64,000 nt of DNA from CAVORB01 sp963736235 (GTDB lineage Bacteria > Pseudomonadota > Gammaproteobacteria > Chromatiales > Chromatiaceae). The position numbers were made by a program, and so were the translations under genes. The notes beneath the pieces are model-generated. The model was not told where the DNA came from, did no database searches, and was given only the letters and a program-made list of their open reading frames with translations. The stretch lies in assembly GCA_963736235.1 (NCBI GenBank), contig CAVTOR010000031.1:434001-498000 (forward strand), written 5' to 3'. Positions 43,928 to 53,899 of this stretch are shown piece by piece; position 1 is the first letter of the stretch, and the number at the start of each line of letters is the position of its first letter.

Positions 43928-44926
43928 TCACTCGGTGGTCAGGACCAGCTTGCCCCGGGTATGGCCCTCCTCGATGCGCCGGTGGGCGGCGGAGGCGTCC
44001 GCGAGTGGGAAGGTCTCGGAGACCTCGATCCGCAGCTCGCCGCGATCGATGAGGTCACCGCAGCGGCGCAGGATCTCACCCTGATGGGCGCGGGCCTCCG
44101 GCAGATTGCGCAGCATGGGGACGAGCATGAGTTCGAAGCCGATACGCAGGTTGCGCATGCGGACCTCCTGCCAATCGACGTCCGGTCCCGGCTCGAGGAT
44201 GGTGACCAGGTCCCCGTAGTGGGCCATGGCCGGGATGGTGCGCCGCAAGACCTCCGGACCGACGGTGTCCAGCGCCACGTCCACGCCCCTGCCCTCGGTC
44301 CAGTCCATGACCGCCTCCACCAGGTCCTCCTCTCGGTAGTTGATGACGTATTCCGCGCCCAGCTCATGGGCGAACTCGGCCTTCTCAGGCCCGCTGACGG
44401 TGGTGCAGACGCGAGCCCCGGCGAGCCTGGCAAGCTGAATCGCCACGTGGCCGACGCCGCCGGCGCCGGCATGGACCAGTACCGTTCCACCCTCCGACAG
44501 ACGGGCGCGGTCGTGCAAGGCCTCCCATGCGGTGATCAGCACCAGCGGGGCGGCCGCCGCATGCACGAAATCCAGACTGGCGGGCATGGGCTGGGCCACC
44601 GACTCGTCCACCAGGGCGTACTGGGCATAGTTGCCCTCCGGCCCGCCAAGTCCGCCGTGACAGAACCAGACGGCGTCGCCCGGCTTGAAACGCTTGACCT
44701 CATCACCGATCGCCTCGACCACGCCCGCGCCGTCGCAGCCCAGCACCGCCGGCAGCCCATCGGGCACGAATACCCCTCGGGTACGGATCTTGGTGTCGAC
44801 GGGGTTCACACCCGCGGCCGCCAGCCTCACCAGCACCGCCGTCGGCTCGGTGAGCACCGGCATGGGCCGATCCACCAACTGCAACACCTCCGGACCACCG
44901 ATCTGGCGCATCTCGATTGCCTTCAT
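43928..44926 (-). CDS. NADPH:quinone reductase-like MDR protein
   Basis: A 332-residue zinc-independent medium-chain reductase. The N-terminal GroES-like domain is MKAIEMRQIGGPEVLQLVDRP ... VLVRLAAAGVNPVDTKIR. The Rossmann motif VLVHAGAGGVGHVAIQLARLAGA is followed by the C-terminal EEGHTRGKLVLTTE. It probably reduces quinones or enones with NADPH. First gene of a two-gene operon with the phosphodiesterase. It is unlike the AT-rich MDR protein at 25363 and belongs to the core genome by composition. Confidence 0.88.
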   Translation of the reverse strand: MKAIEMRQIGGPEVLQLVDRPMPVLTEPTAVLVRLAAAGVNPVDTKIRTRGVFVPDGLPAVLGCDGAGVVEAIGDEVKRFKPGDAVWFCHGGLGGPEGNYAQYALVDESVAQPMPASLDFVHAAAAPLVLITAWEALHDRARLSEGGTVLVHAGAGGVGHVAIQLARLAGARVCTTVSGPEKAEFAHELGAEYVINYREEDLVEAVMDWTEGRGVDVALDTVGPEVLRRTIPAMAHYGDLVTILEPGPDVDWQEVRMRNLRIGFELMLVPMLRNLPEARAHQGEILRRCGDLIDRGELRIEVSETFPLADASAAHRRIEEGHTRGKLVLTTE

Positions 44927-44995
44927 CGCCTTGCCTCCGTCTCTCGCAGGGTTATGCTTTCGGATATCTCACCTCGATGATGGGGCCGCCCCTTG

Positions 44996-45658
44996 ATGCC
45001 TGACAAGCCCGAAGACGACCCGGGACTGCTGTATGACGGTCCTGCGGACGCGCGCTGGAGCCTGATCCTGGCACATGGCGCCGGCCAGGGCATGGATTCC
45101 CCGTTCATGGACCAAGTTGCCCGCGCCGTTGGCCGGGCGGGATTGCGGGTCGTTCGCTTCGAGTTTCCCTACATGGCGCGGATGCGGCTGAGCGGGCAAC
45201 GCAGGCCGCCGGATCGCGAGCCCGTTTTGCGCGCGCGTTGGAATGAGGTCATCGACCGAGCTCTCGCCGACGGCACCGCCCTCGGACGGCTTCTCATCGG
45301 CGGCAAGTCCATGGGCGGGCGCATGGCGAGCCTGATCGCGGACGAGCGGGAGGCCGCCGGCCTGGTCTGCCTCGGCTATCCCTTCCACCCCCCGGGCAAG
45401 CCGGATCAGCTGCGCGTGGAGCACCTGACGGACCTGCGCACCCCTGCCCTCATCTGCCAGGGCACCCGCGACCGCTTCGGCAACCGGCAAGAGGTCGGCG
45501 GCTATCCGTTGAGCCAAAGCATCCGCCTGGCCTGGATCGAGGACGGGGAGCACGGCTTCAAGCCCCGCAAGCAGTCCGGACGCACCTGGGAGCAGAACCT
45601 GGAGCAGGCGGCCGCGGCAATCGTGGCGTTCGCCGCATCCCTTGAGACGCGAGGTTGA
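44996..45658 (+). CDS. Alpha/beta-hydrolase family protein (KANL3/Tex30-like)
   Basis: A 220-residue serine hydrolase fold protein. Oxyanion region LILAHGAGQGMDSPFM. Nucleophile elbow GGKSMGGRMAS, with Ser as nucleophile in G-K-S-M-G. Asp in CQGTRDRFGN and His in EDGEHGFKPRK complete the triad. This small family is annotated as dienelactone hydrolase-like; the substrate is unknown. ATG at 44996 is chosen over the adjacent TTG. Divergent from the MDR reductase. Confidence 0.85.
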   Translation: MPDKPEDDPGLLYDGPADARWSLILAHGAGQGMDSPFMDQVARAVGRAGLRVVRFEFPYMARMRLSGQRRPPDREPVLRARWNEVIDRALADGTALGRLLIGGKSMGGRMASLIADEREAAGLVCLGYPFHPPGKPDQLRVEHLTDLRTPALICQGTRDRFGNRQEVGGYPLSQSIRLAWIEDGEHGFKPRKQSGRTWEQNLEQAAAAIVAFAASLETRG

Positions 45659-45787
45659 CCGGTCCGTGGAATCGGAGATAACCGCGGTGTAGACGCGACT
45701 GGCGGCACGAGCACCTGCGTCTCAAGGCCGCGCTTGACGATGAATCCCGTTGGAGACCGGCGCCCGGTCGCTAATCTATCTTACCGC

Positions 45788-48700
45788 CTATTTCGGGGCT
45801 GGCGCGCGCAAGCGCCCATACACCTGATCCAGCATCCAGGCGCGGAAGAAGTCGCCCAGGGCCTCGTCCTGGAAGACCTTGTTGATGAAGTCGCCGTGCT
45901 TGTCGTGACGGGTGACCAGCGCGTCGTCCAGGGCCTCCTGGAAGGGGACCGAGAAGTTGCCCTTGTCGTTGACCCTGGCGGCCTGCTGCAGGTCCTCGTC
46001 GGCGACGAGCTGATCGGTGACGCCGTCGACCAGGTCCTGGGCGTCGAAGTCGGTGCCGAAGCGCTCGTTGATGACGTCGATGATGGCGGAGAGCTTCTCC
46101 TTGGGCGTCTTCCCCTTGCCGGTGCCGGTGTACTCTGGCCCGGGCAGCTCGCCGACGCCCTCGGGCTCGTAGCTGGAGATCGCCCTCCGCCTCCAGCTTG
46201 AGCTTGAAGGAGGCGAGCGCCACGTCGTCGCCGAGGTCGACGGGGCCGCCGCTGTCGGGCCGCGGCAGCTTGCGCAGCAGCATCCGCCCGAAGGCGTAGA
46301 GCTTCTCCAGGTCCGGGTCGGCGAAGGGCACGATCTGGCCGAGGAAGCCGTAGAGGTTCTTGAAGGCCGTGAGCTTGCCGCGGAATGCCTCCTGGCGCTG
46401 CTGCCCCTCCTCGTCCGCATCGCCCGTCTTGAGCGCCTTGAAGCGATCCACGGCCGGGTCGAGCCAGGCGTTGAGCTTGGCGTTGTCGGCCAGGTTCTTG
46501 TCGCCCCTGAGCTTGAAGAACACCGCCGCGAAGCCGTCGACCTCCGATGGCGTGTAGACCTGGAGCTGCGCCAGCTCGTGCTCCAGCTCGTGGAGGCGCT
46601 GGGGGTCGACCTCGTCGGCGACGGTGGTGGTCTGGTAGTAGTCCTGGAAGCTCGCCAGGATCGCCTCGCGCTCGTTCACGAAGTCGAGCGACGAAGGTCT
46701 CCTCCTTGCCGGGACAGGTCCGGTTCAGTCGGGACAGGGTCTGCACCGCCTGGATGCCGTCCAGGCGCTTGTCGACGTACATGGCGCACAGCAGCGGCTG
46801 GTCGAAGCCGGTCTGGTACTTGTTGGCGACGATGAGCACCTGGTAGTCGTCGGAGGCGAACTTGTCCGGCAGCTCGGTCTCCTTGATGGCTTGCCGTTGA
46901 CTGTGGGTTCATCCCCGGCTCGGTGTAGGTCAGCGATCGGCGCGTCCGGGTCCGTGACCTCGCCGGAGAAGGCCACCAGGCAGCGGATGTCGGCGTAGCC
47001 CTTGTCCTTGAGGTAGGCGTCGAACGCCTGCTTGTATCTGACCGCCATGCAGCCGCGAGCCGGTCACCACCATGGCCTTGGCGCGGCCGCTGGAGCTTGT
47101 GCATCACACAGGAGCGGAAGTGCTCGATGATGATCTCGGTCTTCTGGGCGATGTTGGTCGGGTGCAGGTTGACGAAGCGGGCCAGGGCCGCGGCGGCCTT
47201 GCGCTTGTCCAGCTCCGGGTCGTCGGCGACGGCCTTGGCGAGCTGGAAGAAGCGCTTGTAGGTGGTGTAGCCCTGGAGCACGTCGAGGATGAAGCCCTCC
47301 TCGATGGCCTGGCGCATGGAGTAGAGGTGGAAGGGCGCGGGCTTGCCGTCCGGCGCCCTTGTGGCCGAACAGCTCCAGGGTCTTGTACTTGGGCGTGGCG
47401 GTGAAGGCGAAGAAGCTGATGTTGGGCTGCGGCCCGCGGAACAGGGCGGCGCGCAGGGCGAGCTGGTCCGGTGCGGCGAGGTCCTCGCCTTCTTCTTCGC
47501 AGCTTGGCCGCGATGGAGCTGTCGGACGAGCAGCTCCTTGACGGTGACGGCCATCTCGCCGCTCTGGGAGGAGTGGGCCTCGTCGACGATGACGGCGTAG
47601 CGGCGGTCCGGGCAGGTCCTGGATCTTGTCCTGGATGAAGCCGAACTTGTGGATGGTGGAGATGATGATGGGCACGCCGGCGGCCAGGGCCGCGGCGAGC
47701 TGGGCGGAGTCGGTGTCGATCTTCTCCACCACGCCGGTCTTGTGCTCGAACTGGTAGATGGTGTTCTGCAGCTGCTGGTCGAGCACCTTGCGGTCGGTCA
47801 GCACCACCACCGCGTCGTAGACCTTCTGGTCCTGCGTCGTCGTGGAGGGAGGCCAGGCGGTGGGCCAGCCAGGCGATGGAGTTGGACTTGCCCGAGCCCG
47901 CCGAGTGCTGGACCAGGTAGTTGGTGCCCGCGCCCCGGCTGCCGCGCAGCGGCCACCAGGCGGCGCACGCAGTCGAGCTGGTGGTAGCGGGGGAAGATCA
48001 TGGTCTCGCTGGTGGTGACCTTGCCCGTGTTCGGGTCCTTGTGCTCGTCCACCTGCAGGTGGATGAAGCGGCCGACCAGGTCGAGCAGGCTGTCGCGCTG
48101 CCAGACCTCCTCCCACAGGTAGCTGGTGCGGTGCTTGCCCTCGACGGTCGGGTTGCCCGCGCCCTGCTCGTGGCCCCGGTTGAAGGGCAGGAAGCGGGTG
48201 GACGAGCCCGCGCAGGCGGGTGGTCATCCAGACCTCGTCCGTGTCCACGGCGAAATGGACCAGGGCGCGGGTCTTGAAGCGGAAGATCGGGGCGTTGGGG
48301 TCGCGGTCGCTCCTTGTACTGCCGCCTGGCGTGGCCCGCCTTCTGGCCGGTCATGGGGTTCTTCAGCTCGGCGGTGGCGATCGGGCAGGCCGTTCAGGAA
48401 GAGGGCCAGGTCCAGCTCGTTGTCGTTCTTGGGGTCGTAGCGGAGCTGGCGCACCACCCGCAGGCGGTTCTGCTCGTAGAGCTTCCAGACCTCGGGGTTC
48501 AGCCCGTGGCCCGGGGCGAAGTAGGCGAGCCGGACCTGCTGACCGTGGAACTTGAAGCCCTGGCGCAGCACCGACAGCGCCCCGCGCTGGTCCAGCACCT
48601 TGCACAGGGCGTCGAGGAAGATGCCGTCGAGCGCCGCGCCGTGGATGGCCTGGAGCTTGGCCCAGGGCTTGGGCTGGGTGGCCTGGACGAAGGCGAGGAC

Positions 48701-48859
48701 CTCCGCCGGGATCAGGGCGCGCTGGACGTCGTAGCCCGCGTGGACGGCCAGGGCGTCGTCGGGGTCGAAGCTCGTGCACCCGCGTGGCTCATAGCCGCCG
48801 TGCAGCACCAGGTGCTCGACGATGAGCTTCTCGAAGGCATCCTCGGTGTGGATATTCAC
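45788..48859 (-). pseudogene. hsdR: Type I restriction enzyme R subunit, multiply frameshifted
   Basis: About 1023 codons from a GTG at 48859 (VNIHTEDAFEKLIVEHLVLHGGYEP) to GDFFRAWMLDQVYGRLRAPAPK at 45788, the normal length of HsdR. The coding frame moves many times, roughly every 200-400 bp (first near 48385). Fragments in order include the nuclease-region start, Walker A HSAGSGKSNSIAWLAHRL near 47890, the DEAH box VDEAHSSQSG near 47575, helicase motifs, and NKYQTGFDQPLLCAMYVDKRLDG near 46800. No large deletion is seen. Either decayed or affected by sequence errors. Partners hsdM and hsdS are upstream, separated by a REP/RAYT tract. Confidence 0.85.
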
Positions 48860-49008
48860 GGTTGATCGAGCGGGCCCTTCTCTCGTCGGCTCAACGCTAC
48901 GCCATTTTGCGTCAAGTGAAACCGAATTCTACTTTACACAAATCCGGTTGTAGCCAAGTGCGCTTTACACAACCGTCTGCCAAGCGCGTAGCCCCTCACG
49001 CCAAGCGC

Positions 49009-49038
49009 GTAGGATGGGCAAAGCGCAGCGTGCCCATC
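49009..49038 (+). repeat. REP element (type B), copy 1
   Basis: GTAGGATGGGCAAAGCGCAG then CGTGCCCATC; GATGGGCA and TGCCCATC form the stem. Same orientation as copies 2 and 4. Confidence 0.85.
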
Positions 49039-49045
49039 TCCGCTT

Positions 49046-49627
49046 TCATTCCACATCGCCCTCAATATCCTCGACCGGACCTCCAACCCCCCAATCCCGT
49101 TCGTAGAGTCCCGCCCTCACACACCATCGAAACGACCCATACGTCCAATCGCGAGGCGCGGCGCAATACCCATGCTTGACCGGATTGAAGTGCACGTAAT
49201 CCAGATGCCGCTTCCAATCGGGCTCGTCGCGTATCGCATGCTCCCAGAAAAGACGCTGCCACGCACCCTTCTCCCGTTTCTTCCGCTTCGACGCGGAGAT
49301 TGATGCTCCATCCAGCTCGTAGGATGGGCAAAGCGCAGCGTGCCCATCTTCACGCACGCGGCCACCAAGCCCCGCAGAAAAGCACCGCTTGATATGCATC
49401 CAGCGGGTCGAGAAATCCGCGTCGCCCTCGGGCAGCCGCCAAATGGTATGCAGACGGTCCGGGAGAACCACGATCGCATCGATCTGGAACGGGCGTCGCG
49501 CCCGACCCATCCGAAAGGCCCGGCGCAGGCGGTCGATGTGCTCGATCAGGATGGGGCGCCGTCCCTCCGTGACCAAGGTGAAGAAATAGCATCCTCCGGG
49601 TTGGAACAGGCGCCGATAGTCTGCCAT
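49046..49627 (-). CDS. REP-associated tyrosine transposase (RAYT) with internal REP and altered HUH motif
   Basis: A 193-residue Y1-type transposase linked to mobilisation of REP elements. The N-terminus is MADYRRLFQPGGCYFFTLVTEGRRPILIEH. The HUH motif, normally PDHLH, reads PDRLH here because of a C at 49455, so one metal-binding His is lost. The middle (VREDGHAALCPSYELDG) is the translation of a REP copy inserted in frame at 49319-49348. The C-terminal part WQRLFWEHAIRDEPDWKRHLDYVHFNPVKHGYC is typical of the family. The open frame is otherwise intact. REPs lie on both sides. Probably inactive. Confidence 0.88.
   Translation of the reverse strand: MADYRRLFQPGGCYFFTLVTEGRRPILIEHIDRLRRAFRMGRARRPFQIDAIVVLPDRLHTIWRLPEGDADFSTRWMHIKRCFSAGLGGRVREDGHAALCPSYELDGASISASKRKKREKGAWQRLFWEHAIRDEPDWKRHLDYVHFNPVKHGYCAAPRDWTYGSFRWCVRAGLYERDWGVGGPVEDIEGDVE
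49219..49583. repeat. 365-bp duplicated segment, copy 1
   Basis: It lies inside the RAYT gene and is nearly identical to 49708-50072, offset by exactly 489 bp, with only a handful of base changes. Confidence 0.9.
49319..49348 (+). repeat. REP element (type B), copy 2, inside the RAYT gene
   Basis: Same 30-bp sequence as copy 1. Lies within the RAYT reading frame and is translated as part of it. Confidence 0.88.
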
Positions 49628-49675
49628 GGCTCATTGTGGCGGATAGGTATCCGCGGTCGTGATTGGGACGGGTTT

Positions 49676-49701
49676 GATGGGCACGCTTTGCTTTGCCCAT
49701 C
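49676..49701 (-). repeat. REP element (type B variant), copy 3
   Basis: GATGGGCACGCTTTGCTTTG then CCCATC, in opposite orientation. It borders the duplicated RAYT segment on its left. Confidence 0.8.
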
Positions 49702-49707
49702 AAACTA

Positions 49708-50072
49708 CGGGCTCGTCGCGTATCGCATGCTCCCAGAAACGACGCTGCCACACACCCTTCTCCCGTTTCTTCCGCTTCGACGCGGAGATTGATGCTCCAT
49801 CCAGCTCGTAGGATGGGCAAAGCGCAGCGTGCCCATCTTCACGCACGCGGCCACCAAGCCCCGCAGAAAAGCACCGCTTGATATGCATCCAGCGGGTCGA
49901 GAAATCCGCGTCGCCCTCGGGCAGCCGCCAAATGGTATGCAGATGGTCCGGGAGAACCACGATCGCATCGATCTGGAACGGGCGTCGCGCCCGACCCATC
50001 CGAAAGGCCCGGCGCAGGCGGTCGATGTGCTCGATCAGGACGGGGCGCCGTCCCTCCGTGACCAAGGTGAAG
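49708..50072 (-). pseudogene. Truncated second copy of the RAYT gene
   Basis: A 365-bp copy of the central RAYT part, reading from VTEGRRPVLIEHIDRLRRAF to WQRRFWEHAIRDEP. Both ends of the gene are missing. It keeps the normal HUH motif PDHLH (T at 49944) that the full-length copy has lost. It contains its own internal REP (49808-49837) and is bordered by REP copies 3 and 5 in the same orientation as each other. No start codon in context; non-functional as a gene. Confidence 0.88.
49808..49837 (+). repeat. REP element (type B), copy 4
   Basis: Identical to copy 2, carried within the duplicated segment. Confidence 0.88.
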
Positions 50073-50078
50073 TCTTTT

Positions 50079-50108
50079 GATGGGCACGCTGCGCTTTGCC
50101 CATCCTAC
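50079..50108 (-). repeat. REP element (type B), copy 5
   Basis: GATGGGCACGCTGCGCTTTG then CCCATCCTAC, in reverse orientation, 7 bp after the duplicated RAYT segment. Confidence 0.85.
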
Positions 50109-50163
50109 GCTTTGACCATCTTGCGAGCTGAACCGGGCTTCCAAGTCGGATGCACATCCCGGC

Positions 50164-50400
50164 TCAGCCGTTGATCTCGTCCGTGAAAACGTCATGGTTA
50201 AGGGCGTCGTCGAGGGCGGCCTCCAGCCGGGCGAACAGTGCGTCCAGGGCCTCACCGTCCCGTCTCACCAAAGCCGCCAGCATATTGTCCTCGTCGGACG
50301 CGACTGCCGCGCAGGCTATTGGACCGACACGGCCAAGCTCGATGTTGCCATCGTTCTCGATCAGCCATTGGATATTCGGCAGTTTGGACCAGTCCATCAT
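50164..50400 (-). CDS. Small hypothetical protein in the restriction locus
   Basis: A 78-residue acidic protein (MMDWSKLPNIQWLIENDGNIELGRVGPIACAAVASDED, ending HDVFTDEING). Intact, in contrast to the hsd genes around it, and reading in the same direction, 40 bp after hsdS. No family recognised. It could be an accessory gene of the type I system. Confidence 0.6.
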   Translation of the reverse strand: MMDWSKLPNIQWLIENDGNIELGRVGPIACAAVASDEDNMLAALVRRDGEALDALFARLEAALDDALNHDVFTDEING

Positions 50401-50440
50401 GGCGACTCCGCAATCGCTTCAACAAACTGCACGGTCGGTC

Positions 50441-51757
50441 TCATGCCGCGGCCTCGATGTCGAGCTGGCCGGTGACGGCGGCGGTGATGAGGGCTTGGCG
50501 GTATTCTTGGAGGTGTTCGACTGACTGGCTCAGGTTTGAGCCATCTAAATGCTGAATCCGATCCTGAACGGCGGCGCTGATTTCCTCCTGCTCGCGCACC
50601 GGAACATCCGGGAGTGGGACACGGGAGAGGTCCCAGATGTTGATGCCCTTGACGGTGGCTCCTGCGATTCTGGGCGTGAGGTAACCGTCGAACCACGTTG
50701 CTGGGCTCAGCAGATGGAGCCACACAGTGGTGAGCCTTCGCTGGGCGATAGCCGAGCCGCATCCTGCGTCAGGTTCGCCCCGACCAGCTAGGCAGGGACC
50801 ACCTCCGCCGAGCCCACCGACCCTCGGATAGCGATGACCACATCGCCGGCCCGAGTCGTGACCGGACGTAACGCGACTCGATCTCCTTGGTTGTCACGCT
50901 TCATGAGCGCTGGGTCCAGCCTTCCAGGTCGGCAATTGTTGGCCTTCACCACCGGCACACCCCCCTCGACGTGAGGGCCAGGCAGCACGATTCCGTACAT
51001 GATCGGGCGAGACTCATTGACGAGGAACGGCTTGGTCGCATCACCTCCCAATGCGCCGGAATCTCCCCAATCCACGGGATGCCGGAGTCCTTCATCGGCA
51101 CGGTGGGGTCGAGGCCCTTGGTCACCGCCTGGTTGATGAGGGCGGCGCGCTCCTCGGCCAGCAGGTCCAGGAGCTTGCGCTTCTTCTCGATCAGGGCGTC
51201 GATGGCGGCGGTCTTTTCGTCGAGGTAGTCGGCGATGGCTTTTTGGGTGGGGAGCGGCGGGAGACGGCAGTATTGCATCCTTCATGCCCTGTTGCCCGAG
51301 ACCGAAGTGCGTCACTCCGTTGGCGGCGATGCCAGAGTTGCTCGCGGATCCTGGAGCCTGAACGCCCGATGCAGAAGACGACCTGTCAAGTCGGCCACCA
51401 AATGGTCGGTAGCACGGACAGGTGGTAGCCGCAGACGACGTTGTTCAGCGGTTCTACGACGCATGCTGCGACTGCGATACCGTCGTCAGGATTCTGAGTC
51501 CTTCGTAATCACTACGTCGCCAGGTCGTAGTGGAACTCGACGCACTTCCGCCGGATGTCGCGCGTTGCCGTCCATGAACTGCATGTCGTTCTTGATGAAG
51601 TTCGTTGTAGTACACGTCCGTCGAGTGCAGAGCCGAACCGACATCCGTCCTCGTAGCGATTTCTTGTCGACGATCTGCCATTGGCGCAATGCCACGTGTC
51701 GAAGCCGCAGTGCTCCGCCATCCGGATGGCAGCTGCCGAGCCAAGTGGCTGGTTCAC
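50441..51757 (-). pseudogene. hsdS: Type I restriction specificity subunit, frameshifted
   Basis: About 438 codons from a GTG at 51757 overlapping the hsdM stop to DIEAAA-stop at 50441. HsdS hallmarks are present but in several frames: DVVITKDSES, then LPPLPTQKAIADYLDEKTAAIDALIEKKRKLLDLL (the central conserved helix), VPMKDSGIPWIGEIPAHWEV (start of the second recognition domain), and REQEEISAAVQDRI with VTGQLDIEAAA at the end. Two target-recognition domains are thus present, but the frame is broken several times. DNA specificity cannot be read. Confidence 0.82.
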
Positions 51758-53899
51758 GCCAACACCCTCCCCAACATCCCCTGAATCTCCGCCTCCAGCG
51801 CCTCGATCTCCGCCTCGGATCACCTCCAGCGGCCGCGGCGGCTGGTAGACGTAGAAGTGCCGGGTGAAGGGGATCTCGTAGCCGACCTTGGTCTTGGCGT
51901 GGTCCACCCAGGCGTCCGGGACATGGGGCAGGACCTCGCGGGCCATGTAGGCGTCGATGTCCTCCTTGAGGGGCACGTTCTCGTAGTCGCGCAGGTCCGG
52001 GTCGGGCTCGGGCTGGCCCTTGACCATGCAGACCTTGGCGGTCTCGTCCCGCTCGGAGAGGGCGCTCAGGACGGCCTTGAGGACGGGGGCGGCGAGTTGG
52101 ACGCCTTGGGCTCGGGCGGCGGCCTTGAGGTCTCTGGTGAAGGTGTCGCGGTCTTTGTAGAGGGGAGGCATTGCCATGTAAGGCAACGCCCCGCATCGGC
52201 GATGGCGTCAACCGGGGCTGATCGGTGGGCACGCTTCGCTTTGCCCACCTACGGGGTCGGCGAGGGACTGGAGGACGCCGAGGACGGCCTGCTGGGTGGC
52301 CTTGCCAGCCGCGATCTCGGCCTCGGCTGCGGCGCCCTTCTTCTTGCTGGTGACCAGGCCCTGCCAGGCCTTCTCCTCCTCCAGCCGGGCGATGCGCTCG
52401 GCGCTGGCCTGGAAGTTGAGCTTGAGGGGGCGCTCGACGGTGATGCGGTGGAAGCCGAAGTCGGCGTTGTCGAAGATCTTGACCTCGGGCCTTCGCAGAA
52501 GTCGGCATAGAGCCGGGTGAGCTGGTCGATGTCCTCGGAGCCCAGCTCCTTGCGCTTGTTGCCGAGGGACTTGCGCATCTTGCGGAAGTGGCCGACGCCG
52601 TTGATGAGCTGGACCTTGCCCTTGCGCTCCGGCGCCTTGCGGTTGGTGACCAGCCAGATGTAGGTGCTGATGCCGGTGTTGTAGAACATCTGGTCCGGCA
52701 GGGCGACGATGGCCTCCAGCCAGTCGTTCTCGATGATCCAGCGGCGGATGTCGCTCTCGCCGGAGTCGGCGCTGCCGGTGAAAAGCGGCGAGCCGTTGAA
52801 GACGATGGCGAGCCGGCTGCCGCCCTGCTCGGCTGGCTTCATCTTGCTCAGCATGTGCAGCAGGAACAGCAGCGAGCCGTCGTTCTTGCGCGGGAGTCCG
52901 GGGCCGAAGCGGCCGGCGAAGCCCTGGTGCTCGTGCTCGTCGCGCACCGCCTTCTCGGCCTTGGACCAGTCCACGCCGAAGGGCGGGTTGCTGATGAGGT
53001 AGTCGGCCCTGAGGCCGGGCAGCCCGTCGGCGTTGAAGGAGTTGCCGCACTTGATGTTGTCCGCGGCCTGGCCCTTGACCAGCATGTCGGCCTTGCAGAT
53101 GGCGTAGGACTCGTCGTTCAGCTCCTGGCCGTAGACCTGCAGGCGCGCCTGGGGGTTGAGGCGGGCGAGGTAGTCCTCCGCCACCGAGAGCATGCCGCCG
53201 GTGCCGCAGGCGGGATCGTACATGGTGCGCACGATGCCGGGCTGGTGCAGGGCCTGGTCGTCCTCGGCGAACAGGAGGTTGACCATGAAGCGGATGACCT
53301 CGCGCGGGCGTGAAGTGCTCGCCGGCGGTCTCGTTGGACTGCTCGGAGAAGCGGCGGATCAGCTCCTCGAAGATGTAGCCCATCTCGTGGTTGGTGACGT
53401 TGGGCGCGGGCTGGCCGTCCGGTCCCTTGACGATGCTGCCGTCCGGGTGGCGCTGGTAGGGGTGGAGGTCGATCTCGACGAAGCGCCGCGCCACCAGGAA
53501 CAGGAGGTTGGCGTTGTCGAGCCGGGTGATCTGGGACTCGAAGCGGAAGCGCTCCATGATGTCGCGCACGTTCTCCGAGAAGCCGTGGAGGAAGCCCACC
53601 AGGTTGGCGGCGACGTTGTCGGGGTCGGCGAGCAGCTTGGGGAAGTCGAGGCGGCTGGTGTTGTAGAAGCCGCAGCCCGCGGCCTTCATCAGCATCCGCT
53701 CGCGCAGGGCCTCGGGCAGGTTGCGGGACTTTTCGTCCGCCGCCCACACCGCCTCGCGGGTGAGGGCGAGCACCTGGTCCAGCCGGCGCAGGAGGATGAA
53801 GGGCAGGATCACCCGCCCGTACTCGGACTGCTTGTAGTCCCCGCGCAGCAGGTCGGCCACGCCCCAGATGAAGCTGACCTTCTCGGAGAAGTTGTTCAT
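51754..53899 (-). pseudogene. hsdM: Type I restriction-modification methyltransferase subunit, frameshifted, with REP insertion
   Basis: About 715 codons from MNNFSEKVSFIWGVADLLRG (ATG 53899) to EAEIQGMLGRVLA at 51754. N6-adenine methyltransferase motifs are visible: the SAM-binding motif DPACGTGGML (near 53210) and catalytic NPPFG (near 52985). Frame changes occur near 53305, 52490 and again toward the C-terminus. Between 52224 and 52252 a REP element interrupts the gene; coding resumes with LYKDRDTFTRDLKAAARAQ. A broken methylase together with broken hsdR would avoid self-restriction. First gene of the hsdMS-hsdR order on the minus strand. Confidence 0.85.
52224..52252 (-). repeat. REP element (type B variant) inside hsdM
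   Basis: GGTGGGCACGCTTCGCTTTG then CCCACCTAC, a divergent member of the same REP family located in the coding region of hsdM. Confidence 0.75.

Noticed and set aside
49009..50108. CRISPR array formed by the repeated 30-mers
   Set aside because: The copies occur in both orientations, are spaced irregularly and lie within RAYT sequence; they are REP elements.
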